Shown: positions 25,842 to 34,288, numbered from the stretch's first letter. The stretch is DNA of 64,000 bases from Candidatus Aminicenantota bacterium (GCA_003141555.1 PLMN01000010.1:62001-126000), one strand, 5' to 3'. Numbers and translations: made by a program. The notes: generated from the letters alone by a model not told the origin.

Positions 25842-27932
25842 ATGAAAAAACGCGTTCTCGTCCTGCTCGTCGGCCTGGTCATCCTGGCCGCGACCTTCGC
25901 GAACTCCCAGACCCCGGCCCGCGCGCCGGAGGATCCCGTCGTCAAAAAGATCATCGAGCTCGGGACGAACGACAATCAGGTCATGCGCTGGAACGACTAC
26001 GCCAGCAACCGCTTCGGCAGCCGGGAAACCGGCACGAACGCCTTCACGGACGGGGCGGAGTGGGCCGTCTGGCAGTTCAAGCAGTTCGGCCTCGAGGCCT
26101 ACCTCGACGAGGCGGGCGAGATGCCCGTCGGCTTCAACCGCGGCCCGTGGTTCGGCAAGATGACCAAGCCGACGGAGAAATCGCTCTTCTTCGGCACGCC
26201 CAGCTACACGGCCGGAACGAAGGGCGTACAGCGGGGCGCGGTCGTAGTCCTGAAAGCGGACCCGTTCTCGATCCCCGGACGGAACGCTACCCCGGAGAAC
26301 TATGAAAAAAAGAGGGTGGCCGTCGAGGCGGCGATCGCGGAAGTCAATGCAAACAAGGCCGCCTTCAAGGACGCCTGGGTCCTGATCGCGGGCGACAACA
26401 CGGGCTTCGCCCGCGACGGCCGCCGCAACACGGCGGACTACGCCGAGACCAAGCTGATGCCGCCCCTCACCCAGGCACTCATTGAAGCCGGCGCGCTTGG
26501 CACCATCCAATCCTCCAAGACCGAGCCCTTCCGGATCATGGACGGCTTCGCGGAGTCGTGGGACAAGCTCCCCATCCTGCCCGACATCAAGCTGGCCGAG
26601 AACCAATACAAGGAAATCAAGGCCCTGGCCGAGAAGGGGGAGAAGATCGAGCTCGAGTTCGACATCCGCAACTGGTTCAAAATGGGACCGGTCAAGTACC
26701 ACAGCATCGTGGCCACGCTCCGCGGGTGGCAGTACCCCGACCAGTACATCGTCCTGGGCGGCCACTTCGACTGTTTCAGCGGCGGGACCGGCGGGATCGA
26801 CGACGGCTCGGGCTTCGCCCCCGGCTTTGAGGCCCTCCGCCTCATCGCCGCCTCGGGCGCCCGGCCGAAGCGCTCGATCATGATGATCCTCTTCGCCGCG
26901 GAAGAGAGCGGCCTGGTCGGATCGCAGGCCTGGCTCAAACACCATCCCGAGCTCCAGCCCCGGATCCTGATGATGATCAACCGGGACGGCAGCCCGAGCG
27001 CCATCACCGGAGCGTCCGTACCCGAGACGTGGTATGCGGATTTCCAGAAGATCACCGCCCCTCTTGTCTCCTTGAATCCGAAATGGCCGTTCAAGCTCGA
27101 GCGGAGCCTGCCCCGGGCCCACGCCACGACGCCGGGCGGGACGGACTCCTCCTCGTTTGAAATGGTGGGCGTGCCGACTCTGAACTTCCGGACGCAGTCG
27201 GACTATAACTACAACCATGCCTGGCACACGCTCTTCGACACCTATAGCGAGCTCGTGCCCTACACCGAGCACCAGAAGGAATCCGCCCTGGTCACGGCGG
27301 TCGTGGCTTACGGCGCGGCCAACCTCGACCGGGATCTGCCCCGCGAGGGCGTCTACCTGGCCGACGGCCTCTACGCCGAGCTCACGCTCGGAGCCGGCGA
27401 CGCGCCGAAGCGGATCACGACCTCGCTCGATTTCGTCAACGCGCCCCTCCAGACGGCGAACTTCGTCCGCATCGCGGAGGGGAAGACCGGCGGCGCGGGG
27501 GCGCGCGGCGGCATGCCGGGTGGTCCTGGCGGTCCGGGTGGCCCCCGCGGCGGCCAGCAGCCCGCCGCTCCCCCGATCGGCACGATCGACGTCCGATCCG
27601 GCCGGATCGAGGGCGTCGTGACGTCCGAAATCCAGAAGTCGGTGGCGATTCCCCGCCTGCCCCTGACCCCGAATGCAAAGCTCCTCCACGACGCGGAGGG
27701 CGTGCTGGGCGTCTCCGGGCCGAACGCGTTCTACATTACCCTCTCGAAGGACACCGGCCTCGACAAGACGGGCACGGCCCTGGGCAAGACGATCGCCGGG
27801 CTCGATCTGCTGGCCAAGGTAAAGAAGGGCGATCCGATCCGGAGCATCCGGATCGTCCGGGTGGGCCAGGCGGCGCGCGATTTCAAGACGGACGACGAGG
27901 CGTTTAAGAAGCTGCTGGACGCCGGAAAATAA
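25842..27932 (+). CDS. Secreted M28-family zinc aminopeptidase, 696 aa
   Basis: Signal peptide of about 25 residues, then an M28 peptidase. The two-zinc site is recognisable: H308 and D310 in GGHFD, D320 in GIDDGSG, catalytic E354 and zinc ligand E355 in FAAEESGL, the aspartate of NRDGS and the histidine of NYNHAWHT. A glycine/proline-rich low-complexity segment lies near residues 552-575, followed by a C-terminal beta domain. It likely trims peptides outside the cytoplasm, in line with the amino-acid fermentation genes further on. Start fixed by GGAGG before ATG 25842. Confidence 0.93.
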   Translation: MKKRVLVLLVGLVILAATFANSQTPARAPEDPVVKKIIELGTNDNQVMRWNDYASNRFGSRETGTNAFTDGAEWAVWQFKQFGLEAYLDEAGEMPVGFNRGPWFGKMTKPTEKSLFFGTPSYTAGTKGVQRGAVVVLKADPFSIPGRNATPENYEKKRVAVEAAIAEVNANKAAFKDAWVLIAGDNTGFARDGRRNTADYAETKLMPPLTQALIEAGALGTIQSSKTEPFRIMDGFAESWDKLPILPDIKLAENQYKEIKALAEKGEKIELEFDIRNWFKMGPVKYHSIVATLRGWQYPDQYIVLGGHFDCFSGGTGGIDDGSGFAPGFEALRLIAASGARPKRSIMMILFAAEESGLVGSQAWLKHHPELQPRILMMINRDGSPSAITGASVPETWYADFQKITAPLVSLNPKWPFKLERSLPRAHATTPGGTDSSSFEMVGVPTLNFRTQSDYNYNHAWHTLFDTYSELVPYTEHQKESALVTAVVAYGAANLDRDLPREGVYLADGLYAELTLGAGDAPKRITTSLDFVNAPLQTANFVRIAEGKTGGAGARGGMPGGPGGPGGPRGGQQPAAPPIGTIDVRSGRIEGVVTSEIQKSVAIPRLPLTPNAKLLHDAEGVLGVSGPNAFYITLSKDTGLDKTGTALGKTIAGLDLLAKVKKGDPIRSIRIVRVGQAARDFKTDDEAFKKLLDAGK

Positions 27933-27975
27933 GGCGGATCAGACGCTGCACGGCCGCACGTCGCCCGGCTTCGTA

Positions 27976-28003
27976 TTGATTATTTCTATAGGTCTGATAG
28001 AAT
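27976..28003 (+). promoter_or_regulatory. Promoter of the double-YHS gene
   Basis: TTGATT (27976-27981), 16-base spacer, TAGAAT (27998-28003), then a leader with CAGGAGGA before the ATG at 28047. Confidence 0.55.
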
Positions 28004-28046
28004 AAAAGCCCCCCGAGAGGGATTGTCAATTCTCCAGGAGGATTCG

Positions 28047-28499
28047 ATGAACAGAACACTCAAGGGACTGGCCCTGGCGGCCGCGGCCGTCTTCGTCCTT
28101 GTCCTGGCGGTCTCCGCCCTTCAGACCCAGGCCCCGGACACGGCCAAGGACCCGATCTGCGGGATGAACGTCAAGATTGCGACGGCCAAGTATTCGTCCG
28201 AATACAAGGGGGCCAAGTATTACTTCTGCAGCGAAGGCTGCAAGACGACCTTCGACAAGGACCCGGAAAAGTATATTCCGGCCAAGTGCCCCGTCTGCGG
28301 GATGGACGTCCAGAAGAGCGGCGCCCAGTTCACGTATGACTACAAGGGCGTGACGTATTACTTCTGCTGCGAGAACTGCAAGACCGCGTTCACCAAGAAC
28401 CCCGAGAAGTACCTCGACAAGAAATTCGTTCCCCAGCCCCACGAGCAGACGCCGGACGGTGCTTCCTGCAAGTGCGCGGGCTGCGCGATCAAGAAGTAA
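28047..28499 (+). CDS. Exported protein with two YHS metal-binding domains, 150 aa
   Basis: Signal peptide (about residues 1-28) followed by two tandem YHS domains, each with a CGM and a FC-x-x-x-C pattern: KDPICGMNVK with YYFCSEGCK, and AKCPVCGMDVQ with YYFCCENCK. The tail adds CKCAGCAIKK. YHS domains bind soft metals such as copper or mercury and are often paired with copper ATPases; CopA is encoded upstream. A periplasmic metal buffer or carrier is the likely role. It has its own promoter and a strong terminator, so it is a single-gene unit. Confidence 0.88.
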   Translation: MNRTLKGLALAAAAVFVLVLAVSALQTQAPDTAKDPICGMNVKIATAKYSSEYKGAKYYFCSEGCKTTFDKDPEKYIPAKCPVCGMDVQKSGAQFTYDYKGVTYYFCCENCKTAFTKNPEKYLDKKFVPQPHEQTPDGASCKCAGCAIKK

Positions 28500-28515
28500 C
28501 GACCCCGGCTATCCC

Positions 28516-28563
28516 AAGGCCGTCCCTTCGGCGTCTTCGGCTCGGAGGGACGGCCTTTTTTTT
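28516..28563 (+). terminator. Strong intrinsic terminator
   Basis: AAGGCCGTCCCT (28516-28527) pairs with AGGGACGGCCTT (28546-28557), followed by a run of eight or more T to 28563. It separates the YHS gene from thiM. Confidence 0.92.
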
Positions 28564-28592
28564 CGGGCGGCAACGCCCAAGGAGGATCGGAC

Positions 28593-29396
28593 ATGGCCGA
28601 CCCGTCCGCGGTCTGGCAGGATGTGGAACGCATCCGCGCCCAAGCCCCCCTCATCCACAACATCACGAATTACGTGGCCATGAACCTGACGGCCAACGCC
28701 CTGCTCGCCTTGGGCGCCTCGCCGGTCATGGCCCACGCCCCCGAGGAGGTCGACGAGATGGCCGGCTCGTCCGCCGCCCTCGTCCTCAATATCGGCACGC
28801 TTAGCGCTCCCTGGGTCACGGCCATGCTCCGGGCGGGAAACGCCGCCCGGCGCATGGGTATCCCCATCGTCCTCGACCCGGTCGGAGCGGGAGCCACGCG
28901 CTTCCGGACCGAGACTGCGCGGCGTCTCCTGCGCGACCTCCGCCCGGCGGTCCTACGCGGAAACGCCTCCGAAATCCTGGCTCTGGCGACGTCCGAAGCC
29001 GGGACAAAGGGGGTGGACAGCCGGCATGCGCCCGAGGCCGCCCTCGAGGCCGCCCGGCGGCTGTCGGCCGAGTTCGGCGGCGCGGTGAGCGTCAGCGGCC
29101 CCGTCGACATCATCGTCCGGGGCGCTTCGGTCGTCCGGACGGCCAACGGGCATCCCCTCATGCCCCGGGTCACCGGCCTCGGCTGCGTCGCCACGGCGCT
29201 GACCGGCGCCTTCGCCGCGGTCAATGCCTCGCCGCTCGCCGCGGCGGCTCATGCCATGGCCGTCATGGGCATCGCCGGGGAGATCGCGGGCGAAGGGGCG
29301 GCGGGACCGGCGAGCTTCGAGATGCGCTTCCTGGATGCCCTCTACAACCTGAAAGAGGAGGACATCGCCGCCCGCCTCAAGATGGAATCCGCATGA
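28593..29396 (+). CDS. thiM: Hydroxyethylthiazole kinase ThiM, 267 aa
   Basis: Salvage kinase that phosphorylates 4-methyl-5-hydroxyethylthiazole for thiamine synthesis. Typical segments are APLIHNITNYVAMN at the N-terminus, LVLNIGTLS, VLDPVGAGATRFRT and the catalytic PRVTGLGCVATALTGAFAA. Length is standard. An AAGGAGGA ribosome site precedes the ATG. It overlaps thiE by ATGA. No THI-box riboswitch was found in the leader, and no clear promoter after the terminator. Confidence 0.96.
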   Translation: MADPSAVWQDVERIRAQAPLIHNITNYVAMNLTANALLALGASPVMAHAPEEVDEMAGSSAALVLNIGTLSAPWVTAMLRAGNAARRMGIPIVLDPVGAGATRFRTETARRLLRDLRPAVLRGNASEILALATSEAGTKGVDSRHAPEAALEAARRLSAEFGGAVSVSGPVDIIVRGASVVRTANGHPLMPRVTGLGCVATALTGAFAAVNASPLAAAAHAMAVMGIAGEIAGEGAAGPASFEMRFLDALYNLKEEDIAARLKMESA

Positions 29397-30049
29397 TCTC
29401 GTCCCTCGACTTCGGCCTGATGCTGGTCACGGACGGGCGGCTTGCCGGCGGCCGCCCTCTCGAGGACGTCGTGGAAGCCGCCGTGCGCGGCGGTGTGACG
29501 GCCGTCCAGCTCCGGGAGAAGGATTGCCCGACGCGGGAATTCCTGGAGATCGCCCGCCGCCTCCTAAGCCGGCTCGACCGGGCCGGCATTCCCCTGATCA
29601 TCAATGACCGGGTGGACATCGCCTTGGCCGCGGGCGCCGCCGGCGTGCATCTCGGCCAGGACGATCTGCCGGTCCTCGATGCCCGGCGCCTGCTCGGCCC
29701 GGGGGCGATTATCGGCCTATCGGTTGAGACCCCGGAGCAGGCGGCCACCGCGGACGCGTTGGACGTGTCGTACCTCGGCGTGAGCCCGGTGTTCGCCACG
29801 CTGACCAAGACGGGCGCGAAATCGCCCTGGGGGCTCGATGGCCTCCGCCGCCTGCGAGCCTTGTCTCGGCGCACCCTGGTGGCCATCGGCGGCATCAACG
29901 CCTCGAATGCCGCGGACGTCCTCGCCTCGGGCGCGGACGGGCTGGCCGTGGTTTCGGCCGTGTGTGCCGCCCCCGATCCCGAAGCGGCCGCGCGGCGCCT
30001 CCGGGACATCGTGGACCGCGATCGGTCCGCGGCGGGGAAGGCGCGATGA
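29393..30049 (+). CDS. thiE: Thiamine-phosphate synthase ThiE, 218 aa
   Basis: It joins HMP-pyrophosphate with thiazole phosphate. The family motifs QLREKDCPTREF, PLIINDRVDIALAAGAAGVHLGQDD, GLSVETPEQ and SPVFATLTK are in order. Length is normal. ATGA overlaps link it to thiM upstream and thiL downstream, giving one coupled salvage unit. No thiD or thiC is present in the window. Confidence 0.96.
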   Translation: MISSLDFGLMLVTDGRLAGGRPLEDVVEAAVRGGVTAVQLREKDCPTREFLEIARRLLSRLDRAGIPLIINDRVDIALAAGAAGVHLGQDDLPVLDARRLLGPGAIIGLSVETPEQAATADALDVSYLGVSPVFATLTKTGAKSPWGLDGLRRLRALSRRTLVAIGGINASNAADVLASGADGLAVVSAVCAAPDPEAAARRLRDIVDRDRSAAGKAR

Positions 30050-31053
30050 AGCTCGGGGAGATCGGGGAATTCGGCCTGATCCGTCGCTTTTCGCCGCGTT
30101 TCCTCCGCGGCCTGCCGCCGGGCGCCATGGGGATCGGGGACGATTGCGCGATCCTGCCCTGGATCGGGAGCCGGCGCCTGCTGGTCACGACCGACATGCT
30201 TGTCGAGGGGACGCATTTCCTCCGGGCGAAGATTTCCGCCCGCGACCTCGGGTACAAATCCCTGGCCGTGAACCTGAGCGACATCGCCGCGATGGGCGGC
30301 CGCCCCACGGCCGCCTTCTTGTCCCTCGGAATTCCGGGCGATGTCGACGTCGCCTGGCTGGACTCCTTCTTTGCCGGGCTCCAGGGTCTCGCCCGGCGCG
30401 AGCGTGTGCCCCTGCTCGGCGGCGACACCACCCGCTCGTCCGGGCCGCTCGTCATCAACCTCGCCGTCCTGGGCGAAGCGAAGGTCGGACGGATCAAGCT
30501 CCGCTCGGGCGCGCGGCCCGGCGACGCAATTTATGTCACGGGGCCCCTCGGGGATTCCGGCGGCGGATTACGGATCATTCTCGCCGGCCGGCCCCGGAAC
30601 CGGGACGAGGCCGCCCTGGTCCGGAGCCACAGCCGCCCTCGCGCCCACCTCGCCGAAGGGGCCTGGCTGGCCGGGCGGGCCGCCGTGATGGCCATGATGG
30701 ACGTTTCGGACGGCATCGATTCGGACCTGCGGAGGATCATGGAGCGCTCGGGCTGCGGAGCGGCCGTCGACCTGGACGCGCTGCCCGTCTCGGGGCCGCT
30801 TCGCCGTACGGCCCTCCGCCGCGGATGGAAGGTCCGTGAGCTCGCGGCCGCGGGAGGTGAGGATTACTGCCTCCTGGCCGCGGTCCGGAAGGATCGGGCG
30901 GCGGCGGTCGCCCGGGGATTCGCGCGGGCGTTCAGCCGGCCTCTCGTCCGGATCGGGACCGTCACCCGGGCGGGGGATGGGCTTCGGTATTTTTCCGGGG
31001 GGGAGCGCGCGGAGCTCGCCCGCCGGGGGTTCGATCACTTCAAACGGGGCTAG
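30046..31053 (+). CDS. thiL: Thiamine-monophosphate kinase ThiL, 335 aa
   Basis: It phosphorylates thiamine phosphate to the active pyrophosphate. Seen: GEFGLIRRF, GIGDDCAILP, the metal-binding TTDMLVEGTHFL, SLAVNLSDIAAMGG, GGDTTRS and MDVSDGIDSDL. Start at 30046 overlaps the thiE stop by ATGA. Its stop overlaps the convergent cytochrome b stop by four bases. Confidence 0.96.
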   Translation: MKLGEIGEFGLIRRFSPRFLRGLPPGAMGIGDDCAILPWIGSRRLLVTTDMLVEGTHFLRAKISARDLGYKSLAVNLSDIAAMGGRPTAAFLSLGIPGDVDVAWLDSFFAGLQGLARRERVPLLGGDTTRSSGPLVINLAVLGEAKVGRIKLRSGARPGDAIYVTGPLGDSGGGLRIILAGRPRNRDEAALVRSHSRPRAHLAEGAWLAGRAAVMAMMDVSDGIDSDLRRIMERSGCGAAVDLDALPVSGPLRRTALRRGWKVRELAAAGGEDYCLLAAVRKDRAAAVARGFARAFSRPLVRIGTVTRAGDGLRYFSGGERAELARRGFDHFKRG

Positions 31054-31895
31054 CTCCGCGGCGCTTGCGCCGCCCCAGCGCGCGCCGAAGCGGGCTCTAC
31101 CGGGGCGGCGGCGGCCCGGGCTTTCATCCGCTCCTCCACGATCTTCTTGTACTCAAGCGGGTGGAGCGTCCGGAGCTCGCGGCCCGTGATCCGGCCGTTC
31201 AGCCAGACCCTGCTCATCGGGAAGACCTCGGGGTTGAAGTGGACGTTGTACATGTGCCAGATGATGATGGTCAGGAAGGCCAGGATGGCCTCGTAGCCGT
31301 GGATGATGATGAAGATGTCGTGGACCCAGAGGGGGAAGAGCTTGAGCGACAGCTCGACGTTCCACATGAAGAAGCCGCTGGCGATCATCACCAGCGATCC
31401 CCAGGCTACCCCCAGGTACTCGAACTTCTCGATGAAGCTGTAGCGGCCGAACTCGGGCTCGGCGGCGAAGAGCCAGAAGGGGTGCTTTTCGAAAAAGCTT
31501 TTCAGCAGCCCTTTCTTGTAGAGAAATCCGGTCAGGCCGATGTTGTGGCCGAAGGTCTGGAGGGCGTCCCGGGCGTCCTTGATGTTCGGGAGCATCTCCT
31601 TGAAGTTGCGCCGGCCCCGACGGGTGAAGATCGTGGCGCCGATTTGCCAGACGATGGTGGCGATCATCATGACTGCGGCAACCCGGTGGGCGACGCCTCG
31701 GATATAGAACGCCTTTTTGAAGGCGAACATCGACTTGAAGATTTTCGTCCCGCTGAAGACCAGGGGCAGGCCGGTCAGGATGAGGGCCGTCAAGGTGATG
31801 ATGAGGAGGAAATGCTGCAGCCGCTCGACGATGCTCATCCGGAGGAAGACCTCGTCGTCGCGCACGAGGTCGGAGTCGCTCAGGGTTTTATCCAT
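31050..31895 (-). CDS. Membrane b-type cytochrome, 281 aa
   Basis: Four or so membrane helices (about 24-45, 66-88, 150-175, 190-215) with histidines in helix contexts typical of di-heme cytochrome b561/formate-dehydrogenase gamma proteins: RLQHFLLI, RGVAHRVAAV, IIIHGYEAILAF and IIIWHMYNVHF. It likely passes electrons between the quinone pool and the multiheme cytochromes encoded just upstream on the same strand. The start at 31895 overlaps the pentaheme gene by 16 bases. The C-terminal 25 residues are Ala-rich and probably disordered. Confidence 0.85.
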   Translation of the reverse strand: MDKTLSDSDLVRDDEVFLRMSIVERLQHFLLIITLTALILTGLPLVFSGTKIFKSMFAFKKAFYIRGVAHRVAAVMMIATIVWQIGATIFTRRGRRNFKEMLPNIKDARDALQTFGHNIGLTGFLYKKGLLKSFFEKHPFWLFAAEPEFGRYSFIEKFEYLGVAWGSLVMIASGFFMWNVELSLKLFPLWVHDIFIIIHGYEAILAFLTIIIWHMYNVHFNPEVFPMSRVWLNGRITGRELRTLHPLEYKKIVEERMKARAAAAPVEPASARAGAAQAPRS

Positions 31896-32629
31896 CGGGT
31901 TCTCATCCTGTGGAAGAGATCGGCGGCGATGAAGAGGAGGAAGACCGAGATCAGGCCGGCGATGATAACGATGTAGGCGATCCGGATCGCGCGGCCGATC
32001 CGGTTCTCGGCCCGGGCCGAGCCGACATGGATCTTGACCTTGGCGAAATTCGCCCCCGCGCCGGGATGGCACCGGCCGCAGGTGTGGGCCAGATTGGCCG
32101 GGTTGATCGACGACGTCGGGTCGTTTGCGGCGCGGATGTCGTGGCTGCCGTGGCAGTCCACGCACGAGACCGTGATCGGATTTTCGGGCCGGAGCAGCTG
32201 GAAGTGGACGCTCGTCCCGAGCCGGCCGCTTTCCGTGTCGTGGCAGGCCGCGCACTTGACGGGCTGGAGCGGCGCGGCATGAGGGAGCTCTTTGGCTTCT
32301 TTCAGGTCGGCGTGGCAGCCGATGCAACCGATCTCGGCCTGGCCGTGGACCGACGCCTTGAACCGGTCCGCGTCGACGAAGACCGGCGCCCCTTTGGCCG
32401 ACTTCCGGTTCTTATCCCCGTGGCAGGCCAGGCAGTTATCGTCCGGCGCGGCGAAGCCGGCCGCGAGCGAGGCGGCGAGGACGGCGCCGAGGGCGAACGC
32501 CCGGATGGCGGGATGGGACGATCTGGCCTTGACGGGCGGCGGCGCCTCGGGGCGAGCCGGTCCCCGCGGGTCGTCCGTCGGTTCGGGCCGGCCTATCTGC
32601 CCGGGATGGCGTGCTTGATTTTGGCCCAC
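31880..32629 (-). CDS. Pentaheme cytochrome c with C-terminal membrane anchor, about 249 aa
   Basis: Five CxxCH motifs (CLACH, CIGCH, CAACH, CVDCH, CGRCH) follow a signal-peptide-like stretch (RAFALGAVLAASLAAGFAA), and a membrane helix (AYIVIIAGLISVFLLFIAA) closes the protein. The start is uncertain: between the upstream stop and the signal peptide there is no ATG, GTG or TTG in frame, so the nearest candidate is the GTG at 32629, which overlaps the previous gene by 37 bases, lacks a ribosome site and gives a 40-residue n-region. A base-calling error or a rare start codon is possible. Periplasmic electron transfer with the b-type cytochrome. Confidence 0.8.
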   Translation of the reverse strand: MGQNQARHPGQIGRPEPTDDPRGPARPEAPPPVKARSSHPAIRAFALGAVLAASLAAGFAAPDDNCLACHGDKNRKSAKGAPVFVDADRFKASVHGQAEIGCIGCHADLKEAKELPHAAPLQPVKCAACHDTESGRLGTSVHFQLLRPENPITVSCVDCHGSHDIRAANDPTSSINPANLAHTCGRCHPGAGANFAKVKIHVGSARAENRIGRAIRIAYIVIIAGLISVFLLFIAADLFHRMRTRWIKP

Positions 32630-33093
32630 TGGGCGGCGAAATCGAACGACTTGCCGTGCGCGTCTTGATGGCAGGTCAGGCACTTGGCCTTGACCGCCTC
32701 GTCGTTGGCGTAGGAGGCGAGGCCGGCCTTGATCGCGTCCTCCTTGACTCTCATGACGTTCATGCTCTTGTAGGCGCTGGCCGGGCCGTGGCAAACCTCG
32801 CAGCTTACGCCTTCGGCCTTGAGATCGCCGGCGAGGGGCGCGTGGCATTTCAGGCACTGAGGATCGTTGGCCGGATCCTTCACGCCGAGGGACGCGGCAT
32901 CGGCCGTGCCGAGGGTGGCGAATGATCTGGAATGAGCGCTTTTCTCCCAGATGGGATATTGCTGGCCCCGCATCTCCGGGCTGTGGCAACCCTTGCATTT
33001 GGCGCTTCCGACGTAGGTCGGCGCCTGGGCCAGCACGCTTGCGGCGAAGACGCCGAGGGCCAGGGCGGCCGCGATCAATATCCCCTTCTTCAT
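32593..33093 (-). CDS. Tetraheme cytochrome c (c554-like), 166 aa
   Basis: Signal peptide (MKKGILIAAALALGVFAASV, cleavage near LAQ) and four CxxCH sites: CKGCH, CLKCH, CEVCH and CLTCH. The pattern VGSAKCKGCH followed by a W-x-x-SAHSRSF segment is typical of the cytochrome c554 family. Exported and matured in the periplasm, probably by the CcsA/ResB system encoded at 40.5-42.7 kb. Start at 33093 with AGGAGGA upstream. First gene of the three-gene cytochrome operon. Confidence 0.92.
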   Translation of the reverse strand: MKKGILIAAALALGVFAASVLAQAPTYVGSAKCKGCHSPEMRGQQYPIWEKSAHSRSFATLGTADAASLGVKDPANDPQCLKCHAPLAGDLKAEGVSCEVCHGPASAYKSMNVMRVKEDAIKAGLASYANDEAVKAKCLTCHQDAHGKSFDFAAQWAKIKHAIPGR

Positions 33094-33120
33094 GACATCC
33101 TCCTTCCGCCGAGGGCCCCC

Positions 33121-33149
33121 TATATAATGCACTTCGAAGGCCTTGTCAA
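33121..33149 (-). promoter_or_regulatory. Strong promoter of the cytochrome operon
   Basis: On the minus strand, TTGACA (33144-33149), 17-base spacer, TATATA (33121-33126). The -35 box is separated from the insertion sequence only by the 5-bp target duplication. Confidence 0.8.
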
Positions 33150-33154
33150 TATCC

Positions 33155-33179
33155 TGAACTCGTCCAGTGGATTAGTGAC
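33155..33179 (+). repeat. Left terminal inverted repeat of the IS
   Basis: Tip TGAACTCGTCCA and inner core GATTAGTGAC; it includes the transposase stop codon. Pairs with the copy at 34229-34254. Confidence 0.75.
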
Positions 33180-34203
33180 GCTTGGTCTTATGCTCCTTGA
33201 GCCATCGCTCATAAAACTCGGCGGGGGTCAGATACTTCAGCGCCTGGTGCGGTCGGACGTAGTTGTAGACTCGGTTCCATTCCTCCAGCTGGCGATTATG
33301 GGCCTCGATGAGCGGTTCGATGTCCTCGACCTCATAAAACTCTTCCCGGGACGTCCGATTCGACCGTTCGACATAGCCCTGAAGCTTTGGCGAGCGCGGG
33401 GGGATGACGAACAGGCGGATGCTGCGGCGCCGACAGGCCTCTTCGAAGTGGCGCTTGAACTCCGATCCGCCGTCGATCTGGATCGCCCGGATGGCGAAGG
33501 GGAACTTCTTTTCCATGTAATCCAAGAACATCGCGGCCGCGAAGCTGGTGGCTCGGTGATAGGCCCGGCCGCAGTCCCAGCGGGTTATGGCGTCGCGGGC
33601 GCTGAACTGGAAGCGGATCCTCCCTTCTCGGAAACGGATCTGGAGGGTATCGACCTGAACCAGGTCGCCCGGGGCGTCGATCGGATAGCCTTTCGGCTTG
33701 CGCAGGGCGTAACGGGGCTTGTGGCGCCGCTGACGGCTGAGCTTGGCCAGGCGGACGTTGAGAGGTTCGACCAGCACGCCTCGCTCCCGGAGCCGCTTCA
33801 TGACTCGGCCGACGGTGGAAGTCGAGACCGTCAAGCCTTCGCGCCGGACCAGGACCGCGATCTTGTCCTTGCCCCAGCGAGGATAGCGTTGCCGAAGGGC
33901 CAAGATCCGCTCGACCACGGCCGGCGGAGTCTGCGGTGATCGGGGATGGAGGGGGCGATGGCTGCCGTCCTCCAGTGTTGTGAGATCAAGACGGTCGAAG
34001 CGGCGCTTCCAGCGGTAGAAGGTCTGCGGCGATATATCGAAGTGGCGGCAAGTCAGACGGGCGTTGCCCAAGCGGGAGTAAGGATCAATCCACCGGAGGC
34101 GAGCCAGAGCCGCCGAGGAGATGGTTCCCTGGCGGACAAGGCTACGGATATACTCCGAGCCCGGGATCAGTGAGCCATAGGTCGTCGTTGGTTGTAGGTA
34201 CAT
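33172..34203 (-). CDS. IS481-family DDE transposase, 343 aa
   Basis: N-terminal helix-turn-helix region (about 35-75, with CRHFDISPQTFYRWKRRF) and a linker, then an rve integrase core. The catalytic triad is visible: D in LVQVDTLQI, D in IQIDGGSEF and E in GYVERSNRTSREEF, about 35 residues after the second aspartate. The C-terminal NYVRPHQALKYLTPAEF is typical of IS481 and IS3-like integrases. Intact reading frame, so it may be active. The ATG at 34203 (MYLQPTTTYG) is preferred over others slightly upstream. Confidence 0.93.
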   Translation of the reverse strand: MYLQPTTTYGSLIPGSEYIRSLVRQGTISSAALARLRWIDPYSRLGNARLTCRHFDISPQTFYRWKRRFDRLDLTTLEDGSHRPLHPRSPQTPPAVVERILALRQRYPRWGKDKIAVLVRREGLTVSTSTVGRVMKRLRERGVLVEPLNVRLAKLSRQRRHKPRYALRKPKGYPIDAPGDLVQVDTLQIRFREGRIRFQFSARDAITRWDCGRAYHRATSFAAAMFLDYMEKKFPFAIRAIQIDGGSEFKRHFEEACRRRSIRLFVIPPRSPKLQGYVERSNRTSREEFYEVEDIEPLIEAHNRQLEEWNRVYNYVRPHQALKYLTPAEFYERWLKEHKTKRH

Positions 34204-34228
34204 GGCAACACCTATCATAGACCATGGT

Positions 34229-34254
34229 GTCACCAATCATTATGAACGAGAACA
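34229..34254 (-). repeat. Right terminal inverted repeat of the IS
   Basis: Read on the minus strand, tip TGTTCTCGTTCA and inner core GATTGGTGAC. It matches the left end with several mismatches and one gap. Confidence 0.75.
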
Positions 34255-34288
34255 TATCCTCCAGACCCGAAAGGACTTGCGGTCCCCG

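Larger units (their letters stand above)
33155..34254 (-). mobile_element. IS481-type insertion sequence, 1100 bp
   Basis: The element is bounded by a 5-bp direct repeat TATCC (33150-33154 and 34255-34259), the target duplication. Its ends are imperfect inverted repeats of about 25 bp, best conserved in GATTAGTGAC (33170-33179) and GATTGGTGAC (minus strand, 34238-34229), with outer tips TGAACTCGT and TGTTCTCGT. It carries one intact transposase. It sits between the efflux operon end and the cytochrome promoter. Confidence 0.88.

Noticed and set aside
23339-25975. An 878-codon minus-strand frame over copA
   Set aside because: Shadow of the copper ATPase, whose motifs are complete on the plus strand.
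27480-27570. Short GGT/GGC-rich tandem pattern
   Set aside because: It encodes a glycine/proline-rich linker of the M28 peptidase, not an independent repeat.
28500-28593. Possible TPP riboswitch before thiM
   Set aside because: The interval is almost filled by the YHS terminator, and no THI-box core (such as CTGAGA) was found.
14085-31097. Similar GC strings CCCAGCGCGC near 14,088 and 31,074
   Set aside because: The second copy lies inside the coding end of the cytochrome b gene; similarity is limited and explained by GC-rich composition.
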